A DNA stretch of 63,061 bases from an uncultured Oscillospiraceae bacterium (lineage in GTDB: Bacteria; Bacillota; Clostridia; Oscillospirales; Oscillospiraceae). Under the pieces are notes generated by a model. That model was not told the origin of the DNA, ran no database searches, and saw nothing but the letters and a program-made list of their open reading frames with translations. Below are positions 15,577-22,388 of this stretch, in pieces. Position numbers and translations under genes: made by a program. The DNA is taken from NCBI GenBank assembly GCA_910587285.1, contig CAJULM010000009.1:13214-76274 (forward strand). Direction: 5' to 3'. The first letter of the stretch is position 1; every line of letters starts with the position of its first letter.

Positions 15577-15892
15577 GATTGTCTACACCGAAAGCGCCAT
15601 ACAGGACATTGAGGAAAAGGCGGACTATATTGCGGCCCAGTTTCATGATCCAAATTTGGCTGAGGAGTGGTATTTTCGGCTGAAATTTGAGATTCAGAAA
15701 CAGCTTACCACTTTCCCGTTCAAGTACCAGCCCTACAATGTGGAGCTGTGGGAAGGACGGGGCGTCCGGCAGTATGTCACCCGGAATGATGTGGTGCTGT
15801 ACAGTGTGGACGAGGACGGGCGGCAAGTCTTTATTCGAGCCGTCTGTACCAAGGGCCAGGATTTGACGGCGCACCTGGCAGAACAGGAATAA
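15554..15892 (+). CDS. ParE/RelE-superfamily toxin
   Basis: A 112-aa toxin with the ParE/RelE fold pattern: YKIVYTESAIQDIEEKADYI, a central long helix, and the C-terminal strands VRQYVTRNDVVLYSVDED and VFIRAV. Closer to the ParE/COG3668 type than to classic YafQ. It overlaps the antitoxin frame, so the two are translationally coupled. Activity (gyrase poisoning or mRNA cleavage) cannot be told from sequence. Confidence 0.85.
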   Translation: MAQIPQYKIVYTESAIQDIEEKADYIAAQFHDPNLAEEWYFRLKFEIQKQLTTFPFKYQPYNVELWEGRGVRQYVTRNDVVLYSVDEDGRQVFIRAVCTKGQDLTAHLAEQE

Positions 15893-16005
15893 ACAGATTG
15901 GTGCCAATAGGGTCGGTTTGCGGGCTGGCATATGCCAAAACCCGGAAACCGGCCCTATTGCCATGCTTTTCCGCCGTGCCGTTAGGGTATACCCCAGCGG
16001 CACAC

Positions 16006-16965
16006 TCAACGCACCCCGTACTCCGCCATGATCTCCCGGAGGCAGTACACCCGGAACTGCTTGTCGTAGATCATCTCCTCCAGATCCAAGGCGTCGTACC
16101 CGGCCTCTGTCAGCAGCCGCAGCTCCCGTTCCGGCACACCCCGGCGCTTGCCGTACTCCACCACCATCTCCAAATAGCTGTCTGCGTCATATTCGCAGAC
16201 GGGGCCGCTCCACCCCCAATCAAAACAAAACTGGGTTTGGATGTGAGCATCGTCAAAACGGGAGGCGGTGCGCCGGCCCTGGGCGTCAATGGCCATAATC
16301 TCTCCCTGGCCGATGGGGACCTCGGTATAGGACAGCCCGGACAGTCCCAACCCCGCCAGCGCCGCGTTTAATATCTCGTCGGTGGAGGCGTAGAGGTAGC
16401 AGCCCAGTCGAGGGTACAGGCGGATGGCGAGTGGATTATTCCCCCGCACAAAGTACAACGTATTGTCCCCGTCCAGCACCGTGAGGGTGTACGTTCCCCG
16501 CAGCGCCTCGGCCATCTGCCGCAAGCCGTCCATGGACAAGCCGCCCTGCCCCTCCAAAAGCTGCACCGCCACATAGCTGTCTGTCTCAATTTTTGTGGCG
16601 GGCAGATTCCGGGCCTTACGCAGTTCCACATCGTTGTAGATCACCCCGTTGTGGGCCAGGGCAAAAGGCTGGCTTCCGGCCCTGCCAGGAAAGGGATGGT
16701 TGTTGTAGTTCCTGCTGGCCGCGCCCTGGGTGGTCATGCGGGTGTGGCCCATGAGATACCGGGCCTGGGAAGGAATGCGCCAGCGCATTCTACAGGCGGG
16801 CCGGGGGGCTTTCTGAATCTGAACCGACCCGTTATGGACAAAGGCTACGCCGCTGGCATCTGTCCCCCGGACTTGGGCGGCATCCGCCAGCGCCCGAAAC
16901 AGCCCAATCCGCTGGGGCGGGGTCAGCTTTCCCTGGTAGTCCAGCACTCCGAAAATGGCGCACAT
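16006..16965 (-). CDS. Class II glutamine amidotransferase
   Basis: A 319-aa Ntn-type amidotransferase domain. It starts at ATG 16965 as MCAIFG, so Cys2 becomes the N-terminal nucleophile once Met is removed; GGAGGT lies 6 bases upstream, which rules out GTG 16971. GHTRMTTQG, NNHPF and LAHNGVIYND are the glutamine-binding motifs of the family. No synthetase domain is attached, so ammonia must go to a partner. The next gene upstream, 2 bp away, is an amidoligase, the obvious partner. Confidence 0.88.
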   Translation of the reverse strand: MCAIFGVLDYQGKLTPPQRIGLFRALADAAQVRGTDASGVAFVHNGSVQIQKAPRPACRMRWRIPSQARYLMGHTRMTTQGAASRNYNNHPFPGRAGSQPFALAHNGVIYNDVELRKARNLPATKIETDSYVAVQLLEGQGGLSMDGLRQMAEALRGTYTLTVLDGDNTLYFVRGNNPLAIRLYPRLGCYLYASTDEILNAALAGLGLSGLSYTEVPIGQGEIMAIDAQGRRTASRFDDAHIQTQFCFDWGWSGPVCEYDADSYLEMVVEYGKRRGVPERELRLLTEAGYDALDLEEMIYDKQFRVYCLREIMAEYGVR

Positions 16966-16967
16966 GG

Positions 16968-18080
16968 TCACACCTCCTCGGAGACGGCCACCGGCTCGTT
17001 GATGTAGAGCCGCCGCTCCTTGAGGTACTGCACCAGCTCCGGGGCGGTACAGCCGGACACAAAATCCGTCCAGGTCAGGCCCTGCATCTCCTGGTCGGAC
17101 AAATACAAAGCCACCTCACAGATGCGGTCAACCATCTGCAAGGTGGCAATCAGGGTATTGAGCTTCAGCGTCCCCCGGAACATCCGAAACTCTATGGTAT
17201 CATAATTGGTCAGGTTCACGCATTTGTACCGCTGGTAGTGTTCCTTTTTGGCGCTGTCCAGCACCGCCTTGGGGTCGTCCTTCCGGCCATACCGGGCCGC
17301 CCACTGCTCCATCTGGTCTCGGGTGCGGCGGCTGAACCGCAGCAGCTCGTTCCAATGGTTCTCCACAAAGAACAGGATGCGGGCAATCACCGCCTCCTGC
17401 TCCTCCTGCGTTTCACCAAAGGCGTCCCGGTTGACATGAACATGGAGGCCGCAGGTACAGGCTTTATGGCTGGTGTAGCCCATGCGGACGGCCTGGGCTA
17501 CCACTGTACCCCAGGGCATTTCCGCGAGGTGGTAGCCCAATGTCATGGGGTGGGTGACGATCTCCATGCCGTCCTCCAGGGAACCGTCATGCTTGATATA
17601 GATGTGCTCCAAACCGTTGCTGTTGGCCGCGTTCACCAGCTGCCACGCCCGGTCGCTGCGCTCCCCCGCCCCGTCGATTTCCAGCTCCACGCCGAAATAG
17701 CGGCCCCCTTCCCCGTAGAAAATGGGGTCCGGCTTGTAGTAATAGCTGTGGATTTCTCCGGGATCGGTACGCAGCGCATAGCAGCCGTGACATAACGGCT
17801 CCTCCTCGTCCGCGTCATCGCTGAGGTAGTAGGCGCGGTCCAGCTCCAGCAGCGCCCCGCAGCGGGTGCAGTTGGTGTAATAGCGGTCATAGCAGCTTTG
17901 GCACAGGGGTGTGGTATCGTCTCCCGCGTTGTCCTCCCGCAAAATGCGCTGGCCGCACTCGCGGCACAACAGGGTTTCTTCCTCCAGGCAGGGGCGGCAG
18001 AACTCCTGCCCGTCTACCTCCGTCCGATCCTCCAGCGGGTGGACCTCTCCACAGGCACAGCAGGTAAAGGTTTCTGTCAT
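16968..18080 (-). CDS. GS-like amidoligase with N-terminal zinc ribbons
   Basis: A 370-aa protein. Residues 1-95 hold five or six CxxC pairs (FTCCACG, CRECG, CQSC, CTRCG, CHGC), i.e. tandem zinc ribbons. The rest is the Amidoligase_2 domain: YFGVELEID, KHDGSLEDGMEIVTHP, CGLHVHVNRD and TIEFRMFRGTL, the acid/His set of glutamine-synthetase-like ligases. Such enzymes were predicted to ligate amines to peptides or small acids. ATG 18080 follows GAGGAGG and overlaps the micro-ORF stop (TGATG). Confidence 0.88.
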   Translation of the reverse strand: MTETFTCCACGEVHPLEDRTEVDGQEFCRPCLEEETLLCRECGQRILREDNAGDDTTPLCQSCYDRYYTNCTRCGALLELDRAYYLSDDADEEEPLCHGCYALRTDPGEIHSYYYKPDPIFYGEGGRYFGVELEIDGAGERSDRAWQLVNAANSNGLEHIYIKHDGSLEDGMEIVTHPMTLGYHLAEMPWGTVVAQAVRMGYTSHKACTCGLHVHVNRDAFGETQEEQEAVIARILFFVENHWNELLRFSRRTRDQMEQWAARYGRKDDPKAVLDSAKKEHYQRYKCVNLTNYDTIEFRMFRGTLKLNTLIATLQMVDRICEVALYLSDQEMQGLTWTDFVSGCTAPELVQYLKERRLYINEPVAVSEEV

Positions 18081-18184
18081 CAGTCTGTTTCCTCCTCTAA
18101 AATGTAGTCGATGGCCGCGCATAATCCAGCGGCCACAGCGGCGGCCAAAAGGCTCAGGATATCGCTGCTCAGTTTATCATTGAT
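18080..18184 (-). CDS. Micro-ORF coupled to the amidoligase (no standard start)
   Basis: A 35-codon frame reading INDKLSSDILSLLAAAVAAG and ending in YILEEETD; it has an apolar helix and an acidic tail. Its TGA overlaps the amidoligase ATG, and AAAGGAG lies 4-7 bases upstream of two ATC codons, but no ATG/GTG/TTG is in frame. Either ATC is used, a start was lost, or the frame is chance. The overlap and composition favour a real peptide. Confidence 0.35.
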   Translation of the reverse strand: MNDKLSSDILSLLAAAVAAGLCAAIDYILEEETD

Positions 18185-18215
18185 GATCGCACTCCTTTCC
18201 GGGTGATTTGTGGTG

Positions 18216-18299
18216 TTACGTGCAGCAGACGCCGCGGAGCAGACAGACTGCCACTTCGTATAAGACGGTGCGAAGTGCGGACAGGAACAGGTGCAGCAT
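18216..18299 (-). CDS. 27-aa hydrophobic peptide ahead of the amidoligase
   Basis: MLHLFLSALRTVLYEVAVCL followed by LRGVCCT and a stop. AAAGGAGG stands 7 bases before ATG 18299. It is apolar with one Glu and three Cys, like a small membrane peptide. It lies after the attenuator-like hairpin and before the micro-ORF, in the same direction as the amidoligase operon. It may be a leader peptide, a toxin-like peptide or an enzyme substrate; none is proven. Confidence 0.45.
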   Translation of the reverse strand: MLHLFLSALRTVLYEVAVCLLRGVCCT

Positions 18300-18389
18300 G
18301 GGGCTTCCTCCTTTCAATTTTTGGGGAAAATCGCGGCTGATTTTTGGATTCCAGACGTTCTTTCCGTTTTTCCCGCAAGAAATAAAAAC

Positions 18390-18434
18390 ATCCGCAGAAC
18401 CCGTAAGCGTAAGGAAACGCCGGGTTCTGCGGAT
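18390..18434 (-). terminator. Terminator or attenuator before the amidoligase operon
   Basis: ATCCGCAGAACCCG (18390-18403) pairs perfectly with 18421-18434; inner GCGT/ACGC extends it. On the minus strand it is followed by GTTTTTATTTC. No minus-strand gene lies upstream before the divergent HTH gene, so the hairpin would act inside the operon leader. Confidence 0.7.
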
Positions 18435-18523
18435 ATTCTCTTAAATAATGTATCGTTTGGGAATACCGGGATAACGTCAAACAAACCGATAAGGCCCGAA
18501 ATGGGCCGGAAAGGAGTAAAACC

Positions 18524-18742
18524 ATGTACGATTATGATGATTATGAGGGTTTGGACGAGCGGGAGCCCATCAGCGAGTACCTGACGCCCAAAGAAGTTAT
18601 GGATTTGCTGTATATCGGAAAAAACACGCTGTACGGGCTGCTCAACTCGGGGGAATTGAAGGGGTTCCGGGTGGGGAAACAGTGGAGGGTGAGGCGGGAG
18701 GATCTGCGAACATTTGCTGAGCATGGAAATTGTCTGCCATAG
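18524..18742 (+). CDS. Excisionase-family HTH protein
   Basis: A 72-aa DNA-binding protein with the MerR-like excisionase fold: YLTPKEVMDLLYIGKNTLYG, then LLNSGELKGFRVGKQWRVRR and EDLRTF. Such proteins direct recombinases toward excision. GGAAAGGAG precedes the ATG. It lies 3.6 kb from tnpX and is not in its operon, so whether it serves TnpX is unknown. Confidence 0.88.
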   Translation: MYDYDDYEGLDEREPISEYLTPKEVMDLLYIGKNTLYGLLNSGELKGFRVGKQWRVRREDLRTFAEHGNCLP

Positions 18743-18755
18743 GTCTGATGAGGCC

Positions 18756-18791
18756 ACGTATGGATACTGCTCTATTGCAGTGTCCATACGT
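18756..18791. terminator. Convergent hairpin terminator
   Basis: 15-bp arms 18756-18770 and 18777-18791 with one G-T pair, between the converging excisionase-like gene and the 705-aa gene. T tracts are weak. Confidence 0.55.
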
Positions 18792-18803
18792 CAATATCTC
18801 TTG

Positions 18804-20921
18804 TCAGCCAATAGCTTTCTTGCTTTGCGCCCGTCTCCTCAATTTTTGCTTTTTTAAAGTAGAAATGACCTCTAAAGCTTCAGGCGATAGCGGAGCTAAT
18901 TTTTCAAATGGTTTTAGACTAATCTCTATCACATTTTCTTTTGGTGTGTCCTCTATGCTGACGGGGTTCACTTGAATCCGTCGGTCGGCCCGGAAATATC
19001 CGCTCCCCTTTCCATTTTGTCTCAATTGAACAAATCCCCATTTTGCTAAAACATTAGGCTGAAAATCGCCTTTTGACATTTTTGGGGCATAAAAATTGTT
19101 TTTCCTGCAAAAATCAAGAAAGTTTTCATAGTATTCGCTATATCTAAGAAAAACAGCATTCCGCTTTGGATCAAACCATCCCAATACCGTATCTGACAGT
19201 TCTCCCCGGAGCAGAATAATAGCTTTTGTGATAAGCAGATGAGAAATATATTGAGAAAATGTCTTCACTATATCACCTATGGACGTACTCTCACCGTATA
19301 AATTGTAAAGCGCGTCTAAACCATCATTCCTCAATTCTTCAATACGTTTCGAGTTTCCTTCTTCGTATGATTCGCTCAAATATAGCGTAAAAATTAAAAA
19401 TGAGGCCAGCAAATATGAGAACTTCTCTTTTCGCGTAGGATCATCTGAACATCTGAGCAACAAAGTGTTGAACTTTTCAAATATTTTTGTAAACGTCCTC
19501 CTCATTGTTCGGCTTACAGAGTCTTTCCACATAGAGTATTCGGCCTCAATGCTCATTTTGCGTACAAAATTATCATAGTTTTCTATCTCGGAGAAATCTC
19601 TTATATTGTTTTCACAACATGCCTCCAGCCACGCAATAAAATTTTGTAGCACCAAATCAAGTTTGTCTCGGCAATTCTTCAACCTTTCCTCAAATATCTT
19701 GTCCATTGTGCCCTCAAACTTAATTCGAATGGGCTTTGCGTTCATGGGAAGTTGAATACAAACAAACAGGGCACAAGCATCTTTTACTAAATATGAATCT
19801 ATGTTACGCTCAGATATCCTCAAATGCCTTTTTACATTTTCACTATATATGACGATTCCATCATGAACATATTTGCTTTCATTATCGCGAGCGGGCGTAC
19901 CTCCAAGAGAATGGCGTAAAAAGGTTCCGCAGTATAACTCAGCAATTTGCTGCGCAACCGTCTTATTTTTTCCCTCAAGAGATAGAAACAGTATTTTTCG
20001 CAGACTTCTTGTAACACTTTGATATGAGTCTTTCATGGAAATCCGGCTCGGATATTTCGTAAAGAAAAATTTTATGATTGAAAAGATAGAAAACGAGAAT
20101 AACGGAATTGAAACCGTCTGCGGGGCAAAAGAAAGGATTTCTTCGACTTCAGCAAGTGAAACGGGGCAGTCTGTTTTTTCCCATCTCGGTTGAAAATCTA
20201 ATTTTTCTTTGCTCAGCTCTTTAAGGCCACAATAGAATGGCGTCATGTTGTTTTCCATCCAACCTCTTGGCCGATGAAATTCAAACTTTTTGTCTCGTTG
20301 GTTCAACCTCATGTATTCATCATGAACAGAGCCAGGATTAAAAAATTTTTGTAAATAGAGCTTGTGCAGCTTGCTGCTGATTTTCCTTAAAAGCGGCTTA
20401 GATGGAAGTATGTATTCAATACCTCCTGCTGTTAATTGGGTAATTCTTTCTGTGCTAAAACTAAATTCAACCGCTTGTGTCCGATAAATAGAATCAACAT
20501 CAACTTCTTTCTTCTTTATATTTCCATATCGGATTATTACAGTTTCAAGCGCTTTTGTCAGGGGAATAAAAGAACGCCCATACAATGTCGGTAACAATTC
20601 CTTCAAAATTGCTTTGCCGACTTCAGTTTGAAATTCCTGGGAATTTCTAAGGTTTTTCCCAATTTTTAAGGCTATCTCCGGCTTTTCCACCTCAAGCCTT
20701 ATCTCACATACAACATACGAAAAACTGCAATATTTTAGGTATGGCAAATCATACAGTTTTTGTCCTCTTGATCCATTGACGTATATTGAACACGGAAATA
20801 TCGCGCGGATATAAAAATCTTCCGCTTGCTTTCGAAGCCCAACGTTGACGCAATTAGCGACATAATTTTTTGCGTTTTCTACAGCGTATTTCAAGTACTG
20901 TTCCGCCGATACCGTCTTCAT
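18804..20921 (-). CDS. Unknown 705-aa protein (AT-rich)
   Basis: I do not recognise this protein. ATG 20921 follows AAGGAGG by 6 bases. It has no signal peptide. There is one strongly apolar stretch near 280-300 (SIPLFSFSIFSIIKFFF) and helical charged regions elsewhere. The C-terminus ends in what looks like a winged-helix-type segment (NVLAKWGFVQLRQNGKGSGY then FRADRRIQV) and a basic tail. Base composition is clearly AT-richer than the flanking genes, pointing to separate acquisition. Its place among defence-type cargo suggests, but does not show, an anti-phage role. Confidence 0.7.
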   Translation of the reverse strand: MKTVSAEQYLKYAVENAKNYVANCVNVGLRKQAEDFYIRAIFPCSIYVNGSRGQKLYDLPYLKYCSFSYVVCEIRLEVEKPEIALKIGKNLRNSQEFQTEVGKAILKELLPTLYGRSFIPLTKALETVIIRYGNIKKKEVDVDSIYRTQAVEFSFSTERITQLTAGGIEYILPSKPLLRKISSKLHKLYLQKFFNPGSVHDEYMRLNQRDKKFEFHRPRGWMENNMTPFYCGLKELSKEKLDFQPRWEKTDCPVSLAEVEEILSFAPQTVSIPLFSFSIFSIIKFFFTKYPSRISMKDSYQSVTRSLRKILFLSLEGKNKTVAQQIAELYCGTFLRHSLGGTPARDNESKYVHDGIVIYSENVKRHLRISERNIDSYLVKDACALFVCIQLPMNAKPIRIKFEGTMDKIFEERLKNCRDKLDLVLQNFIAWLEACCENNIRDFSEIENYDNFVRKMSIEAEYSMWKDSVSRTMRRTFTKIFEKFNTLLLRCSDDPTRKEKFSYLLASFLIFTLYLSESYEEGNSKRIEELRNDGLDALYNLYGESTSIGDIVKTFSQYISHLLITKAIILLRGELSDTVLGWFDPKRNAVFLRYSEYYENFLDFCRKNNFYAPKMSKGDFQPNVLAKWGFVQLRQNGKGSGYFRADRRIQVNPVSIEDTPKENVIEISLKPFEKLAPLSPEALEVISTLKKQKLRRRAQSKKAIG

Positions 20922-21119
20922 TCCATGCCTCCTTATTCGCGCTAAAAGCCACAATCACAAAAAACTTTTTATTTAAGTTCACTTTCTCTTCGTATAAATT
21001 TTTTCTGATAATTTTTTACGCATCTACCCATGCCTTTGTAGACACCGATATGAGCCAGAAAAAGCTGGAGCGTATTTTTCGATAGGGGCTGTAACATATC
21101 AATGAGGAACAAATCCTAT

Positions 21120-21235
21120 GGTCTTGCACGAGTGTTCGCGTGAGCAATAAAAAATAACGCTCACACAACAGACTTTTAGGGCCCCGGGAAGTGCGTGTAA
21201 CACAGCGTGCTTCCCCCTTGCGATAAGAGAACTGA
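21120..21235 (+). other. Candidate oriT upstream of mobC
   Basis: The 412-bp gap 20922-21333 holds no convincing gene. Within it GCACGAGTGTTCGCGTGAGC and GGGAAG...CTTCCC (around 21190-21216) form inverted repeats, and AAGTGCG resembles the GTGCG nick-region core of several MOB-type origins. It lies about 120 bp before mobC, where oriT normally sits. The nick site is not determined. Confidence 0.5.
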
Positions 21236-21333
21236 CTTATACGTTCACAATTTATATCAAAATATTATATTTTAATTATATGATGACACATACATTAAAA
21301 ATAAGATAATTCAGATAAAAAGGAAGTAATTAT

Positions 21334-21600
21334 ATGAAAAGCGAAATAATTCACACTCGTATGAGCACAGAGGAAAAAGAAGAAATTGAAAGACACGCAG
21401 CAAATCAAGGGTGTTCTGTATCTGAATATATGCGCAATGCAGCCTTGCATAATGTTTCAAATCTGGCTAAACAGACCAATGAGCAGATCATTCTTGCAAA
21501 GCTGTGCGCACTTACTGAGCTGATTGACCAAGTTACCGACTGCTCCTTGCGCCGCAAATTAAAGGATTGGAGGCACAGCACATGGCAATCTATCAAGTGA
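21334..21600 (+). CDS. mobC: MobC-like relaxosome protein
   Basis: An 88-aa ribbon-helix-helix protein: EIIHTRMSTEEKEEIERHA, then GCSVSEYMRNAAL, the standard accessory protein that bends oriT for the relaxase. AAAAAGGAAG precedes the ATG. It overlaps the start of the relaxase gene by 19 bp. Confidence 0.88.
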   Translation: MKSEIIHTRMSTEEKEEIERHAANQGCSVSEYMRNAALHNVSNLAKQTNEQIILAKLCALTELIDQVTDCSLRRKLKDWRHSTWQSIK

Positions 21601-22058
21601 TCCACACCCCGCACCAGTATTACGATCAGTCTGCAATTGATGATGTAGTGGCTTACTGTCTCCAGGAAAGAAAAACCCCGCAAAACCTAATCTTCGCTCG
21701 CGGTGTTGACCCTCAATACGCCGCTTCAGAAATGCACGACGTAGCCGTAGCATATGAAAAGAATAGCGGGCTACGGTTGCGTCATAGTATTCTCAGTTTC
21801 GCGCCAAATGAAAATGTTTCAGCAGCGGAAGCGGCAGAAATCGCTCAGGAAGCAATCAATTACTACGGAGATGCCTATCAAATCATTTCTGCTGTCCACG
21901 AGGATACCGATGACATTCATATTCATTTTGTCATGAACCAAATTTCATATGTCGATGGCAGCCGATATAGAGGAAAGAAAAGTGACTATTACCAGTATCA
22001 AAAACACTTGAAAAAGATTCTTTCTGAAAACGGGATACATAAACTAATTGTGGACTAA
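21582..22058 (+). CDS. Minimal relaxase (MobA/VirD2 type)
   Basis: A 158-aa relaxase domain. ATG 21582 gives MAIYQVIHTPHQYYDQSAID. DDIHIHFVMN carries the HxH metal motif (third relaxase motif), and RLRHSILSF is the upstream strand. The C-terminal helicase/primase or coupling regions of full relaxases (usually over 300 aa) are absent, and the frame ends cleanly at a stop, 130 bp before tnpW. It may be a working minimal protein or a truncation. It should nick oriT and lead transfer by a helper conjugation system. Confidence 0.8.
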   Translation: MAIYQVIHTPHQYYDQSAIDDVVAYCLQERKTPQNLIFARGVDPQYAASEMHDVAVAYEKNSGLRLRHSILSFAPNENVSAAEAAEIAQEAINYYGDAYQIISAVHEDTDDIHIHFVMNQISYVDGSRYRGKKSDYYQYQKHLKKILSENGIHKLIVD

Positions 22059-22136
22059 ATCCACAGAAACACTCGAACTTGACGATATCGCGCAATCTAC
22101 AGCGGTATATTATTTGTATGAGGCTATCCTTTCCCT

Positions 22137-22166
22137 GTCTATTGAACAAGCTCTTTTGCATACAAT
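22137..22166 (+). promoter_or_regulatory. Sigma-E-like promoter of tnpW-tnpX
   Basis: GTCTATT (22137-22143), 15 bp, CATACAAT (22159-22166). The -10 matches the sigma-E consensus fully and also reads as GCATACAATA, a sigma-K-type -10. The start would lie near 22173, giving a short leader to the tnpW ribosome site. A weak sigma-A reading (TTGAAC, 18 bp, TATTTT) overlaps, so the sigma factor must be tested. Confidence 0.5.
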
Positions 22167-22193
22167 ATTTTGATCCACGAAAGGAGACTACAC

Positions 22194-22325
22194 ATGAACG
22201 GAAACCGCCACCCCCTTTGCCAAAGCGTCTTTCACAACAATCTTACATCAGAGCAATACACAAAGCTCTGGATCAGCCTCATCAACCAAATCGAACGCTC
22301 AAAAGAAACCGTGGCCGTCCATTGA
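22194..22325 (+). CDS. tnpW: TnpW-like small transposon protein (43 aa)
   Basis: A 43-aa protein with AAAGGAG 7 bases upstream of ATG 22194. LTSEQYTKLWISLINQIERS resembles the conserved helix of small transposon-encoded TnpW proteins that precede tnpX-type recombinases. Function unknown. It ends 63 bp before tnpX and is probably in the same transcript. Confidence 0.6.
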   Translation: MNGNRHPLCQSVFHNNLTSEQYTKLWISLINQIERSKETVAVH

Positions 22326-22388
22326 TCGGCGCCGCCGCTCCCAACGTCAACACGCTGGGGGCGGCTTACTTTATATGGAGGGACGAAC

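Noticed and set aside
20870..21085. Small plus-strand frame overlapping the start of the 705-aa gene
   Set aside because: No ribosome site; it lies across the ribosome site and promoter of the minus-strand gene.
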